A stretch of 10,385 nucleotides of DNA from Phycisphaerales bacterium UBA966 (GCA_002292895.1 DBCE01000088.1:1-10385), one strand, 5' to 3'. Counted from the stretch's first letter, positions 1-7,772 are shown. The notes: a model not told the origin generated them from the sequence alone. A program made the numbers and translations.

Positions 1-1
1 T

Positions 2-283
2 GATGGCGGCGCAGAAATACACATCCGTCTATACGCGCGCGCCGAGTTATCTGAGATCGCGCAACTGCTCGTTGACGTCGGTTGCGAGGAACCGTCGTTC
101 GAAACGATCGAGACCACGCACGGCCGTGCCAATCGCATCCGCACGTCCATGGACGGCGTCACCATCGTGGTGGTTCGATGCCTCCCCGAGTGGTGGAGCG
201 ACCATGAGCATGATTTAGTGACTGCGCGACCAACCGCCACGCGAACGCTCAAGGCGTTGCGTCACGATGATCCTTCGGCGTAG
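2..283 (+). CDS. 3' end of an unrecognised protein gene (partial)
   Basis: An open frame enters from the left edge and runs for 93 codons to a TAG at 281-283. Codon third positions are rich in G and C, as in the other genes here, which argues for real coding sequence. The visible C-terminal part alternates predicted helix and strand: a helical stretch around LSEIAQLLVDVG (residues 20-31) is followed by strand-like GVTIVVVRCLPEWW (59-72) and a polar tail. No signal peptide, membrane segment or catalytic motif can be seen, and I do not recognise the family. The gene converges on the S1-domain gene, with only 63 bp between their stop codons and no clear terminator hairpin in that gap. The true start lies outside the window, so the length is unknown. 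A short single-domain protein is possible. Confidence 0.55.
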   Translation, partial: DGGAEIHIRLYARAELSEIAQLLVDVGCEEPSFETIETTHGRANRIRTSMDGVTIVVVRCLPEWWSDHEHDLVTARPTATRTLKALRHDDPSA

Positions 284-346
284 TGAAATACACGACCGCA
301 GCGCAGTGCATCACAGCGCATCACACAAACGCGCCACATTTACCGC

Positions 347-1669
347 TTAGCTCAGGCCACCCTTGAGATCACGGGCGCCAGCAAACTTCGCGCGCAGCTT
401 GCGCATGGCTGGATCGTCCGCACGCGCTGGCAGTGCAGCACGTTCTTCGCGCTTGTCGCCCGGTCGACCCGGACGGCTTGGCGCTGCAGGCATTTCCGGG
501 CGTTCCAGCAGTGCCTTGCGGCTCAGTGAAATGCGCTTGCGATCCATATCAACCGACAGCACCTTCACTTGCAGGACCTCACCAACGGAGAGAACCTGCG
601 CAGGCGTATCGATGCGTTGGTGTGCCACTTCGCTGACGTGAATCAGGCCTTCGACACCCGGGGCGATTTCAACAAATGCCCCGAAATCCATGAGTTTGGT
701 AACTCGGCCAGTGACCGATGCTCCAGCTTCGATCTCGCCAAGCGCGTTCAATGTCGGGTCGGACATCGTTTGCTTGAGACCCAAAGCGATCTTCATTGGC
801 TTGGCGTCGCGATCAATGCGCAACACCTTCACCTGCACTACTTGACCAGCCTTGAGTACTTCCGAAGGGTCCTTGATTCGCTCGTGGGAAATATCGCCAA
901 CGTGAATCAAGCCATCAACGCCGCCGATGTCCGCAAACGCACCGTATTGCTGAATGCTGGTGATCGTGGCGGTGCGGGTCTGCCCAACTTCCACCTCTGC
1001 AAGCACCTGATCACGCATGCGGGCGCGCTCTTCAAGCAGCACGGCCTTGCGGCTGAGGACCATCCGGCCCTTTTCGCGGCGCAATTCAATAATCTTGCAC
1101 GGGAACTTCTCGCCCAAGAACACCGAAATGTCCTCAATGTGGCGGATGTCCACTTGCCCAGCAGGCATAAATGCCTTGTGGTGCGAGACTTCCATGTCCA
1201 AGCCGCCCTTGTTCATGCCAACGCAGCGGGCTTCCACAATCATGCCGGCGGACAGGCTATTGAGCTCACCCTTGTGGGTCGCGCCGGGGCGGCTAACCAC
1301 CCAGAGGCCCTCAAACGGGTCAAAGCGCTCCTCGAAGAATTCGTATTTTTCCCCAGCCTTGGGCTCTGCCTCAAACTGAGCAACCGGGCAAACCCCTTGG
1401 CGCTTGGCGTCAAACTCAATGAAGACCTCGCCGTCGTGCACGCGGAACACCGTGCCGACCCGCAACTGCCGCTCGCCATTGACCTGCGCGCCGCGGTGAG
1501 CGGTGGAGCGGTCATCAACCATGTCCTCAAGGCGCATATCACCCAATGCATCCGCAATTTCCTGCATCAATTCAGCATCTGCTGCAATGCGCTCTGGTGA
1601 TCCAGACGGCGAATGCACTGGAGTTGCGGGGGCGTTATTCACGGGGTTGCTTGAGTTCATCTGGTCCAT
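347..1669 (-). CDS. S1-domain RNA-binding protein, four S1 repeats (ribosomal protein S1-like)
   Basis: This 440-residue protein has four S1 (OB-fold) domains at about residues 70-129, 142-210, 228-300 and 316-388. Domain 1 is the most divergent. Domain 2 has the bS1 domain-2 hallmarks (KGGL, AFMPAGQVD, MVLSRKAV). Domain 3 has YGAFADIGGVDGLIHVGDIS and ends LGLKQ...DP, as in bS1 domain 3. Domain 4 has FGAFVEIAPGVEGLIHVSE and RISLSRKAL. The order therefore matches domains 1-4 of ribosomal protein S1, which binds mRNA and delivers it to the 30S subunit. At 440 residues it resembles the short four-domain forms rather than the 557-residue, six-domain E. coli protein. An acidic Met-rich N-terminus (31-55) and a Pro/Arg/Lys-rich C-terminal tail (389-440) flank the repeats. 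The start ATG at 1669 lacks a clear Shine-Dalgarno, and an in-frame ATG three codons later is an alternative. It could be rpsA itself or an S1 paralogue. No signal peptide is seen, so it should be cytoplasmic. Confidence 0.9.
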   Translation of the reverse strand: MDQMNSSNPVNNAPATPVHSPSGSPERIAADAELMQEIADALGDMRLEDMVDDRSTAHRGAQVNGERQLRVGTVFRVHDGEVFIEFDAKRQGVCPVAQFEAEPKAGEKYEFFEERFDPFEGLWVVSRPGATHKGELNSLSAGMIVEARCVGMNKGGLDMEVSHHKAFMPAGQVDIRHIEDISVFLGEKFPCKIIELRREKGRMVLSRKAVLLEERARMRDQVLAEVEVGQTRTATITSIQQYGAFADIGGVDGLIHVGDISHERIKDPSEVLKAGQVVQVKVLRIDRDAKPMKIALGLKQTMSDPTLNALGEIEAGASVTGRVTKLMDFGAFVEIAPGVEGLIHVSEVAHQRIDTPAQVLSVGEVLQVKVLSVDMDRKRISLSRKALLERPEMPAAPSRPGRPGDKREERAALPARADDPAMRKLRAKFAGARDLKGGLS

Positions 1670-1866
1670 TTTGAGGGGCCTGCGGAGGTGATGCGCGTGG
1701 CATCGCGCGGGGTGATGCCGGAGAACGCTTAAGAGTACCCGATCTTACGCAGCAACCCGCACGGGGTCTCGTCCGAATCATCTCCCGACGGGTGCCCCCC
1801 GGTTGGTTCCCGGTCGGTCCGGGGCCGGATCATCTGACCCGGTATTATCGCAGGGCTTGCACCCGT

Positions 1867-1887
1867 GTCCGCCGACTTCCGGCGGGC
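1867..1887 (+). promoter_or_regulatory. Hairpin in the pilM leader
   Basis: An 8-pair stem (one G-U) forms between 1867-1874 and 1880-1887 with a 5-nt loop (ACTTC). It has a GC-rich core CCGCCG/CGGCGG and lies 47 bp before the pilM ATG. No U-run follows, so it is not an intrinsic terminator. It may stabilise the 5' end of the operon mRNA or be incidental in GC-rich sequence. No known riboswitch pattern is recognised. Confidence 0.3.
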
Positions 1888-1917
1888 AGGGTGGAGAGCA
1901 TCACAGGTCACCGCAGG

Positions 1918-1923
1918 CAGGAG
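1918..1923 (+). promoter_or_regulatory. Shine-Dalgarno for pilM
   Basis: CAGGAG (AGGAG core) ends 11 nt before the ATG at 1935, a slightly long but usable spacing. It supports 1935 over the in-frame upstream ATG at 1803. The 44 extra residues from 1803 look nothing like a PilM N-terminus, whereas the canonical opening GIEVGS follows directly after 1935. Confidence 0.5.
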
Positions 1924-1934
1924 CCACTCGTCAC

Positions 1935-4085
1935 ATGGCAAAAGCAAAGGCAGCATGGGGTATCGAGGTCGGAAGCGCCGCAATCAAGGCGGTTCGCCTT
2001 GAGCGCGACGGAACCGAAGTCCGCGTCGCGGACTTCGTGGTCATTCCGCATCCCAAGGTGCTCACCACGCCGGATCTGAACATTGAGGAAATGCTCCGCA
2101 TCTCCTTGGGTTCGTTCATGCAACAGAAGTCCATTGAGGGCGTGGCGGTCATGATGGGGGTCCCTGGCAACGACGGTCTCGCCCGGTTTGCCAAGCTTCC
2201 GCCGATCCCAAAGAAGGCTGTTCCGCAGACCGTTCTCTTTGAAGCCAAGCAGCAGATTCCGTTCCCTCTCGAAGAGGTTGAATGGGACTACCACCTCTTT
2301 GCCAGTGAAGATTCCCCTGAGTATGAAGTGGGAATTTTCGCAATTCTTAAGGAGAAAATCGCACAACGGCTGAGTCTCTACAAGGAGCTTGGCATTCGTC
2401 CCGCTGGCATGACCATGGGCCCGATCGCTGTCTACAACGCCATGGTCTATGACCGTGAACTGAACAGCACGGGCAAGCCAGTGATGGCGTTCCTTGATAT
2501 TGGAACGCGCGCCAGTGACTTGGTGGTAATCGAAGATGGTCGTTGCTGGATTCGCACCTTCCCAATCGGCGGACACCACTTCACGGAAGCGATCGCATCT
2601 GCATTCAGTGTTCCCTACGGCAAGGCAGACCGCCTGAAGGCCGAAGCAGCTACACACAAATATGCCAAGCAGTTGATGCATGCCATGCGCCCGGTCTTTG
2701 ATGACTTGCTGCAAGAAGTGCAGCGCTCCATGGGTCACTACCAATCGCTGCATCCTGACAAGCCGGTCTCGCAAGTCATTGGTCTCGGAAGCACGTTCCG
2801 TATTCCCGGGCTCCGCAAGTTCCTGAGCGACCAGCTCGGCGTAGAGATTCGGCGCCTAGAGGAGTTTGAGAAGATCAAGGTGGAAGGCAGTGCCGCCAGC
2901 GACTTTGCTGCCAATGCCATGAACCTCTCCACTGCGGTGGGACTTGCGCTTCAAGGCCTTGGATTGACGGAGATTTCCATCAATCTGTCCCCAGTTGGAA
3001 GCCTTCGCGAACAGGTCTGGGGTCGCAAGAATAAGTGGTTCATCGCCGCCGCCGTCCTGATGTGCATTGGCTCGGCCGCCATGTTCTATCGCCCCGGTGG
3101 TGACGTATTGCCCAACGTCCCCGGCTCCGTCGTTCGAACGAAGCAGGCTGCCGAGGGATTCAAGAAGCAGTTCGATGAAGTCAAGTCATCAGCTGACGTC
3201 GGTGCGCTCGCCAACAACATGATCTTCCTTCTTGAGGATCGAAAGGTGTGGCCGTGGATTGTGTCTGATGTCAACGCGGCCATGGCAACTGCAGGCACTC
3301 AGGAGCCTTTGCTTGGAGAATTTGATCTCAGCAAGCCGCCCGTTCCGTACGAGCAGTGGAACACGGTGGAGCTTGTCGATCTCGCTGGCAAGTACAAGTT
3401 CCTCTCATCGCCAGCACCGCGGCGAACGGTGGATGTCACCATGCGTGTCATCGTTCCGCGCGACACCAAGTCGGCCAAGGAATTCGTTCAGAAGAGCATG
3501 CTCGATTGGCTCAACAAGCACGCCGATCGCAAAGATGCTCCGTACAAGATCATCATCCCACCAACCGGAATTGTCCCTGAATTTGCGGCATTGAACGCAG
3601 CTGCTGGTGCATCCACATCCACTGCTGCAGCCAGCGGCGGCGGTGGCGAAGACACGCAGCAGGCGGACACTGCCGCCGCGGTCGATGGTGCCGGCACCTT
3701 CAGTGGTAAGAACAAGAACACCGAGACCATCGTCACGACCAAGGGCGGAATGATCGGTGGTTCATCCGGCTTCGGTCAAGGCGCACCAGGCAACGATGCC
3801 AACGCGCCCGGCGGACCGTCTGGCTCCGGCACCAAGGCAGAAACGAAGCAGGACCGTAAAGCAAGTCGCGTTGCCATCAAGTCATCCGCAGCAGAGCCCG
3901 TTGACATTGACCGCGATGCATCACTTCCTTTGGCCCCGAATGCATACGTCGGCAAGGCAGCAACAACGGTCGTCATCAAGTTCACTGTTGAATTGCGACC
4001 GCCCGTCGGTCGTGAACTCGCGCCAGCCGCGGCTCCCGCGGAAGGCGAGCCGGCCGCTGACGGTTCAGAAGGAGGTCAGCCATGA
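1935..4085 (+). CDS. pilM: PilM actin-like ATPase fused to a PilN-like membrane and periplasmic segment
   Basis: This 716-residue protein has two parts. Residues 1-345 form a PilM domain of the FtsA/actin type: the first phosphate loop is GIEVGSAAIKAV (9-20), the second is LDIGTRASDLVVIE (187-200), and the adenosine-side GLGSTFRIPGL is at 283-293. PilM normally sits in the cytoplasm and binds the N-terminal INLLP peptide of PilN. Here INLSP occurs in the same chain at 349-353, followed by basic residues, a membrane helix at about 368-385 and a periplasmic region. That region has an alpha/beta part (about 430-545, with VDVTMRVIVP and FVQKSMLDWL), a Gly/Ala/Ser-rich linker (about 556-635) and a final strand near 677-688. 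Ordinary PilM is about 350 residues. The frame is continuous across the junction. The gene overlaps the next by 4 bp (ATGA). The PilM call is firm; the PilN-like assignment rests on motif, order and topology. Confidence 0.88.
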   Translation: MAKAKAAWGIEVGSAAIKAVRLERDGTEVRVADFVVIPHPKVLTTPDLNIEEMLRISLGSFMQQKSIEGVAVMMGVPGNDGLARFAKLPPIPKKAVPQTVLFEAKQQIPFPLEEVEWDYHLFASEDSPEYEVGIFAILKEKIAQRLSLYKELGIRPAGMTMGPIAVYNAMVYDRELNSTGKPVMAFLDIGTRASDLVVIEDGRCWIRTFPIGGHHFTEAIASAFSVPYGKADRLKAEAATHKYAKQLMHAMRPVFDDLLQEVQRSMGHYQSLHPDKPVSQVIGLGSTFRIPGLRKFLSDQLGVEIRRLEEFEKIKVEGSAASDFAANAMNLSTAVGLALQGLGLTEISINLSPVGSLREQVWGRKNKWFIAAAVLMCIGSAAMFYRPGGDVLPNVPGSVVRTKQAAEGFKKQFDEVKSSADVGALANNMIFLLEDRKVWPWIVSDVNAAMATAGTQEPLLGEFDLSKPPVPYEQWNTVELVDLAGKYKFLSSPAPRRTVDVTMRVIVPRDTKSAKEFVQKSMLDWLNKHADRKDAPYKIIIPPTGIVPEFAALNAAAGASTSTAAASGGGGEDTQQADTAAAVDGAGTFSGKNKNTETIVTTKGGMIGGSSGFGQGAPGNDANAPGGPSGSGTKAETKQDRKASRVAIKSSAAEPVDIDRDASLPLAPNAYVGKAATTVVIKFTVELRPPVGRELAPAAAPAEGEPAADGSEGGQP
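4069..4076 (+). promoter_or_regulatory. Strong Shine-Dalgarno with ATGA coupling
   Basis: AAGGAGGT, a near-perfect anti-16S match, lies inside the last codons of the pilM-pilN gene, 5 nt before the ATG at 4082. Together with the ATGA stop/start overlap it indicates translational coupling and a roughly fixed ratio of the two products. It is by far the best ribosome binding site in the window; the other starts have weak or distant ones. Confidence 0.8.
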
Positions 4086-5530
4086 GTGCAATCTCAGACG
4101 CCATTCAAAAAGTTCGTGATTCGCTCTCTTCGCTTGGTAAGCGGGGCGGGGGCTCTTCGTCCGAAGGGTCCTCAGGAAGCAAGTTTGACCCCAAACTCGT
4201 ACTGACTTGGGTGAAATCGCACCCGGTGATCGTGGCATCAATCACGGTCATGGTGGTCGCTCCCGTGGCCGCATGGTGGATCTCCAGCGACATCTATTCC
4301 GCGCGTGACGAAGCTGCCACCAAGCGTGTGCAAGAGATGGCCGCGCTTGAGAAGTTCGAGAAGTCATCCGTCGAGATCGCGCTGCCTGGTCTTGCAGCCG
4401 AGCAGAAGGTTGGTGTCGTCAATGAGAACACCGTGTTGGCGTACCGCAAGCTTGCCGACCGCCTCCGCGCTGACGCTCAGGCGATTCAGAAGACTGCACT
4501 TGCTCACAACCAGCAGGGTCGCGGCAAGCTCGTCAAAGACGTGACCGTGACGCGCGAAAACGTCAATCTCATCGCCGAGGAAGTCTTCGATGCAGTGCAG
4601 GCTCGCGCCGCCACGGACCTCAAGGAAGCCCGCGCCGGCAAGCCTCCGACCGACCAGAGCCTGATTGAGCAATTGCAGCGCCGTCAAGACCAGTTCATCG
4701 CCGCCGAGCGGAAGGCTGATCGCAAGTCGCTGAACGAAGAACAACTCGGTCGACTGCAGCGTTCGTTGGTGGACAAGCGATTGCAGTTGTACGCCGATGC
4801 CGCTGCAAACACGTCGTTTTACGCTGATATTGCTGATATTGGCATGCCATCACTCCCCACCGAAGCAGGTACTCCGCCTTCGGAAACCAAGATGTTCTTG
4901 TGGCAGTGGCGCCTCTGGGTTGTTGAGGATGTGCTCAACGCCATCAGTGCAGCCAACAAGCCGTACCGCAGCGTTGTTGACGCGCCGGTGAAGCGGGTTC
5001 TATCCATCAGCGTGAAAGAAGACATCCTTCCAAAGGTCGCGGCGCCGGCAGCAACCGAGGAAGTCCCCGCTGAAGGCAGCACTCCACCAGCCGAGGGCGC
5101 TGAAGTGGCAGCAGCGGCTCCTGCGCCCGCGTTGCCGCCACTCGATCCCAAAGCCGTGGTGGCGTACGACTTTGCCAAGTCCATGACCGGACGCGTATCC
5201 AACGCCATGTACGACGTTCGTTTCGCCACCGTCCGATTGGTGGTTGCTACATCCATGATCCCGGAAGTTCTGAACGCCATCGCGCGGCAGAATTTCATGA
5301 CGGTCATCAGTATGGATGTTCGCCCAACGGACGCCTTTGAAGCGGCCGACGAGGGATACATCTACGGCGCAGCACCGGTCTCAGAGCTGAGACTCACCAT
5401 CGAGTCGGTGTGGCTGCGTCCATGGCTCGCCAAACTGATGCCCCGTGAATTACAGACTCTCAAGGGCACTGACGGTCGCACCACTGATGATCCGGCGCCG
5501 AGCGCACCTGCTACTGAGCCGACCACCTAA
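4082..5530 (+). CDS. PilO-like bitopic inner-membrane protein
   Basis: This 482-residue protein has a short polar, Ser/Gly-rich cytoplasmic N-terminus (1-45), one membrane helix (about 47-67, VIVASITVMVVAPVAAWW), and long charged helices likely to form coiled coils (about 72-140 and 160-240). A helical segment (268-295) is followed by an Ala/Pro/Glu-rich linker (about 318-356) and a C-terminal alpha/beta domain (about 358-455). The last domain shows a strand-helix-strand pattern (FATVRLVVATSMIPEVLNAI, then FMTVISMDV) and a final strand in ELRLTIESVWL. This resembles the ferredoxin-like domain of PilO and of Amuc_1100-type proteins of Akkermansia. Its place directly after pilM-pilN, with a 4-bp overlap, fits PilO, which pairs with PilN in the periplasm. 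It is about twice the length of classical PilO. Assignment is by architecture and position; sequence similarity could not be tested. Confidence 0.6.
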   Translation: MSAISDAIQKVRDSLSSLGKRGGGSSSEGSSGSKFDPKLVLTWVKSHPVIVASITVMVVAPVAAWWISSDIYSARDEAATKRVQEMAALEKFEKSSVEIALPGLAAEQKVGVVNENTVLAYRKLADRLRADAQAIQKTALAHNQQGRGKLVKDVTVTRENVNLIAEEVFDAVQARAATDLKEARAGKPPTDQSLIEQLQRRQDQFIAAERKADRKSLNEEQLGRLQRSLVDKRLQLYADAAANTSFYADIADIGMPSLPTEAGTPPSETKMFLWQWRLWVVEDVLNAISAANKPYRSVVDAPVKRVLSISVKEDILPKVAAPAATEEVPAEGSTPPAEGAEVAAAAPAPALPPLDPKAVVAYDFAKSMTGRVSNAMYDVRFATVRLVVATSMIPEVLNAIARQNFMTVISMDVRPTDAFEAADEGYIYGAAPVSELRLTIESVWLRPWLAKLMPRELQTLKGTDGRTTDDPAPSAPATEPTT

Positions 5531-5562
5531 TCGCACTTACCTGAACACACATCGGAATACTC

Positions 5563-7626
5563 ATGAAGCTCAAGGGAATCAACAAGTTCGAGCAGCATCT
5601 CGAGAAGATCGTGCTCGGCGTTTCGGTCATCGGTCTGTTAGCCATTGTCGGCTGGCAGTTCCTGAGCCCGCCGTCGTTCAAGCTTGGGTCACGCTCCGTA
5701 CCAGCAGGCGAGGTTGATGCGCTGTTGGAGGCCAAAGCCAATGCACTGCAAACGCGCCTGAACGACAGCGAGAAGAGCGACATCGAAATTCCGACTGACT
5801 CGGTAAAACTTGCCGCACCAGATTTCTCCAGCGCGATCGCAGGACCAATCACGCCGGTGGAGAGCTTGGCTCGCACCGCCCCAAATTTCAATGGCGCGCT
5901 CGTGAAGGACGCGGTGTCCGCAGTCGATATCTGGTACTTCGAGCCAACGGTTCCAGCGCTGCAGATGCGCGGTGTTCAGGAAACCGCCGATGCTCTCACT
6001 GCCGATTCGGCGAAGGACGCCGCCAAGGTGTCCAAGATTCTTGCCGCTCGTCCGGACTTCCAGAAGATCGACGGTCCGAAGGATGTGGTTTGGACCACAC
6101 CTCTCGCGCGCATTGACTTGAAGCGTCTCCGCGCAGAACTCGCCGATTCGCGCAAGGACGCAACGCCACCGTTGATGGCCATTCCAGGCGTTTGGTACCA
6201 AGAGACCCCATACGTGGTCGACATTGCCTTCGAGCGCCGCGAGCGGGCTGCTGATGGTTCGTGGGGCACTCCAGTCATCGTCCCGGTCTTTGCCAATCGT
6301 GCGGACGAAATCACCTTCCGTGGCCGCATCGAAAACGCCGCCGCCGACGTTCGCGACGAAGTGTTTGCGCTGCTCGGCTCCGATGACAATCAGAAAGAAA
6401 TCCTTCAACCAACCTTCTACGACACCGTGAACGGTGCGTTCGTGTCGCCCATGCTGCTTGCTGACGCCGGCGATGGTGCAGCATCTGCAAGTGGTGCCGA
6501 CGCTGGTGCAACCCGCCGCAACCTGCAGTTGCAGACCCAGTTGCAAGACAAGCAGCGTCGCGCCATGACGCTCCGTGCGGAACTGGAAAAACTTGGCGGC
6601 GTCTTCGATGAGGAAGCCGAGCGTAAGAAGGAAGAGGCACGCAAGAAGGACGAGCGCGATCAAAAGGAAGCCGAGAAGGCCGGTAAGGGTGGCGGCAAGG
6701 GTGGTAGCGGTCCAGGCGGTGGTGGGCCTGGAGGCAGCATGAGTGGTAAGAACAATTCCAGTGCCGGGGATGATCTGAAAGATGCCAAGCGAAAGCTCGC
6801 GGAGCGCAAGACCAAGTCCGCGGTGCTGTCTCGCGTTGAATCGGAAATTGCAGCTCTTGAGAAGTCCCTTGGAGCAGCATCCGGCGCTGGTGCGGGCGGT
6901 CCGGCTGTGAAGGCGCCCACCTTGGGATCACTCGATGAACTGCTGGTCTGGGGTCATGACTTGGAGGTCATGCCAGGTCACACCTATCAATATCGCTGCG
7001 TTGCTCGCGTTTACAACCCATTCTTCGGCAAGGGCAATCAGCTCGTGCAGAAGCAAGCAGATAAAGGTCTTGCATCGCAGTTCACCATTGACTCTGCCGC
7101 AAGCGACTGGTCATCATCCATCACTGTCTCGCCTGACGTACGGTTCTTTGTAACGCGCGCACTTGTTGCTGATGGATCGCTTGCACTTGGCTCTGCGCAA
7201 GTAGAGGTTTACAAGTTGCTTGGTGGTCAGTGGCGCAAGTCCGAAACCAGCGTGCAGCCAGGCGAGCGAATCGGTCGCATCGACAACAAGGGTGCGCAGC
7301 CAGTTGATTTCACCACGCAGTATTTCGTCGTCGATGTTGTTGAAGATCTTGACACATCGCGCGGCCCAAGTACTGCAGGCAAGGACCGCCGTCCTGGACT
7401 TGTTGTCGTTGGTTCGATCACTGGTACAGGAACGGAGATTCGCGTCCCGTACACCGACTTTGAGGATCCGGATCGATTGAAACTGCGCGCGCAGGCCGAC
7501 GCAGCGGCCACAGCAGGGAGCGACACCAAGGACGCGCCAGGAAATAGCGGTCCCGGTGGCGATAAACCGAAGGGTCCTGGAAGTGGTGGGGCAGGTGGTG
7601 GCAACAAACCTGGAACGGGCAAATAG
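5563..7626 (+). CDS. Uncharacterised large bitopic protein of the pilus-type operon
   Basis: This 687-residue protein has a short cytoplasmic tail (MKLKGINKFEQHLEK), one membrane helix (about 16-34, IVLGVSVIGLLAIVGWQF), and a large periplasmic part. A first mixed domain (about 120-300) includes a strand-rich stretch, VWYQETPYVVDIAFERR (210-226). A charged Lys/Glu coiled coil (about 320-373) is followed by a Gly-rich hinge (374-400), a second coil (404-437) and a strand-rich domain (about 455-630) with MPGHTYQYRCVARVYNPFFG (470-489). A Gly/Pro/Lys tail (655-687) ends it. There is no lipobox, so it is not a PilP-type lipoprotein, though it may do a comparable bridging job. It starts 32 bp after the PilO-like gene with only a weak GGAA (5554-5557) as ribosome site, and a terminator follows 36 bp after its stop. 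I recognise no characterised family; the role in the pilus complex is inferred from neighbours and topology. Confidence 0.6.
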   Translation: MKLKGINKFEQHLEKIVLGVSVIGLLAIVGWQFLSPPSFKLGSRSVPAGEVDALLEAKANALQTRLNDSEKSDIEIPTDSVKLAAPDFSSAIAGPITPVESLARTAPNFNGALVKDAVSAVDIWYFEPTVPALQMRGVQETADALTADSAKDAAKVSKILAARPDFQKIDGPKDVVWTTPLARIDLKRLRAELADSRKDATPPLMAIPGVWYQETPYVVDIAFERRERAADGSWGTPVIVPVFANRADEITFRGRIENAAADVRDEVFALLGSDDNQKEILQPTFYDTVNGAFVSPMLLADAGDGAASASGADAGATRRNLQLQTQLQDKQRRAMTLRAELEKLGGVFDEEAERKKEEARKKDERDQKEAEKAGKGGGKGGSGPGGGGPGGSMSGKNNSSAGDDLKDAKRKLAERKTKSAVLSRVESEIAALEKSLGAASGAGAGGPAVKAPTLGSLDELLVWGHDLEVMPGHTYQYRCVARVYNPFFGKGNQLVQKQADKGLASQFTIDSAASDWSSSITVSPDVRFFVTRALVADGSLALGSAQVEVYKLLGGQWRKSETSVQPGERIGRIDNKGAQPVDFTTQYFVVDVVEDLDTSRGPSTAGKDRRPGLVVVGSITGTGTEIRVPYTDFEDPDRLKLRAQADAAATAGSDTKDAPGNSGPGGDKPKGPGSGGAGGGNKPGTGK

Positions 7627-7661
7627 CCGCAAACACCCCTAGAAACAAGCCATGTTTCGTG

Positions 7662-7701
7662 ATTGGGCGCGCAGTGATCTGCGCGCCCAATCGCATTTTT
7701 G
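7662..7701 (+). terminator. Intrinsic terminator of the pilM operon
   Basis: A perfect 14-bp stem pairs 7662-7675 with 7680-7693 around a TGAT loop and is followed by GCATTTTT (7694-7701). It lies 36 bp after the stop of the third operon gene and insulates the pilus operon from the rRNA transcription unit downstream. Confidence 0.9.
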
Positions 7702-7772
7702 GTGGTTCATAACAGGGTGATTTCCCATAATCAAATCTGCAAAAATTCCTGCTGAAGATGCCCTCAACCCCC

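Larger units (their letters stand above)
1670..1934. promoter_or_regulatory. Divergent intergenic control region
   Basis: These 265 bp separate the start codons of the leftward S1-domain gene and the rightward pilM operon, so both promoters probably lie here. The best -10-like hexamer for the pilM direction is TATTAT at 1843-1848 (5 of 6 to TATAAT), but no good -35 sits at standard spacing. The same bases read GATAAT on the opposite strand, so the site could serve either direction. GC-rich near-repeats of CGGTC and CCGG type fill 1795-1830. No small gene is supported. Neither promoter can be assigned firmly by eye. Confidence 0.35.

Noticed and set aside
569..1600. Long open frame of 343 codons on the + strand opposite the S1-domain gene
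   Set aside because: The minus strand encodes four clear S1 domains across the same bases; the opposite frame has no recognisable domain and is open only because of codon bias.
1803..1934. Upstream in-frame ATG extending PilM by 44 residues
   Set aside because: The extension lacks PilM-like sequence and a ribosome site; AGGAG precedes the ATG at 1935 and the actin-like fold begins right after it.
1908..2774. 288-codon open frame on the minus strand under pilM
   Set aside because: It is antisense to conserved PilM motifs, and its product is rich in His, Arg and Cys with no recognisable fold.
5689..6663. 324-codon open frame on the minus strand under the third operon gene
   Set aside because: It is antisense to a gene with a membrane helix, coiled coils and operon context, and shows no domain or ribosome site.
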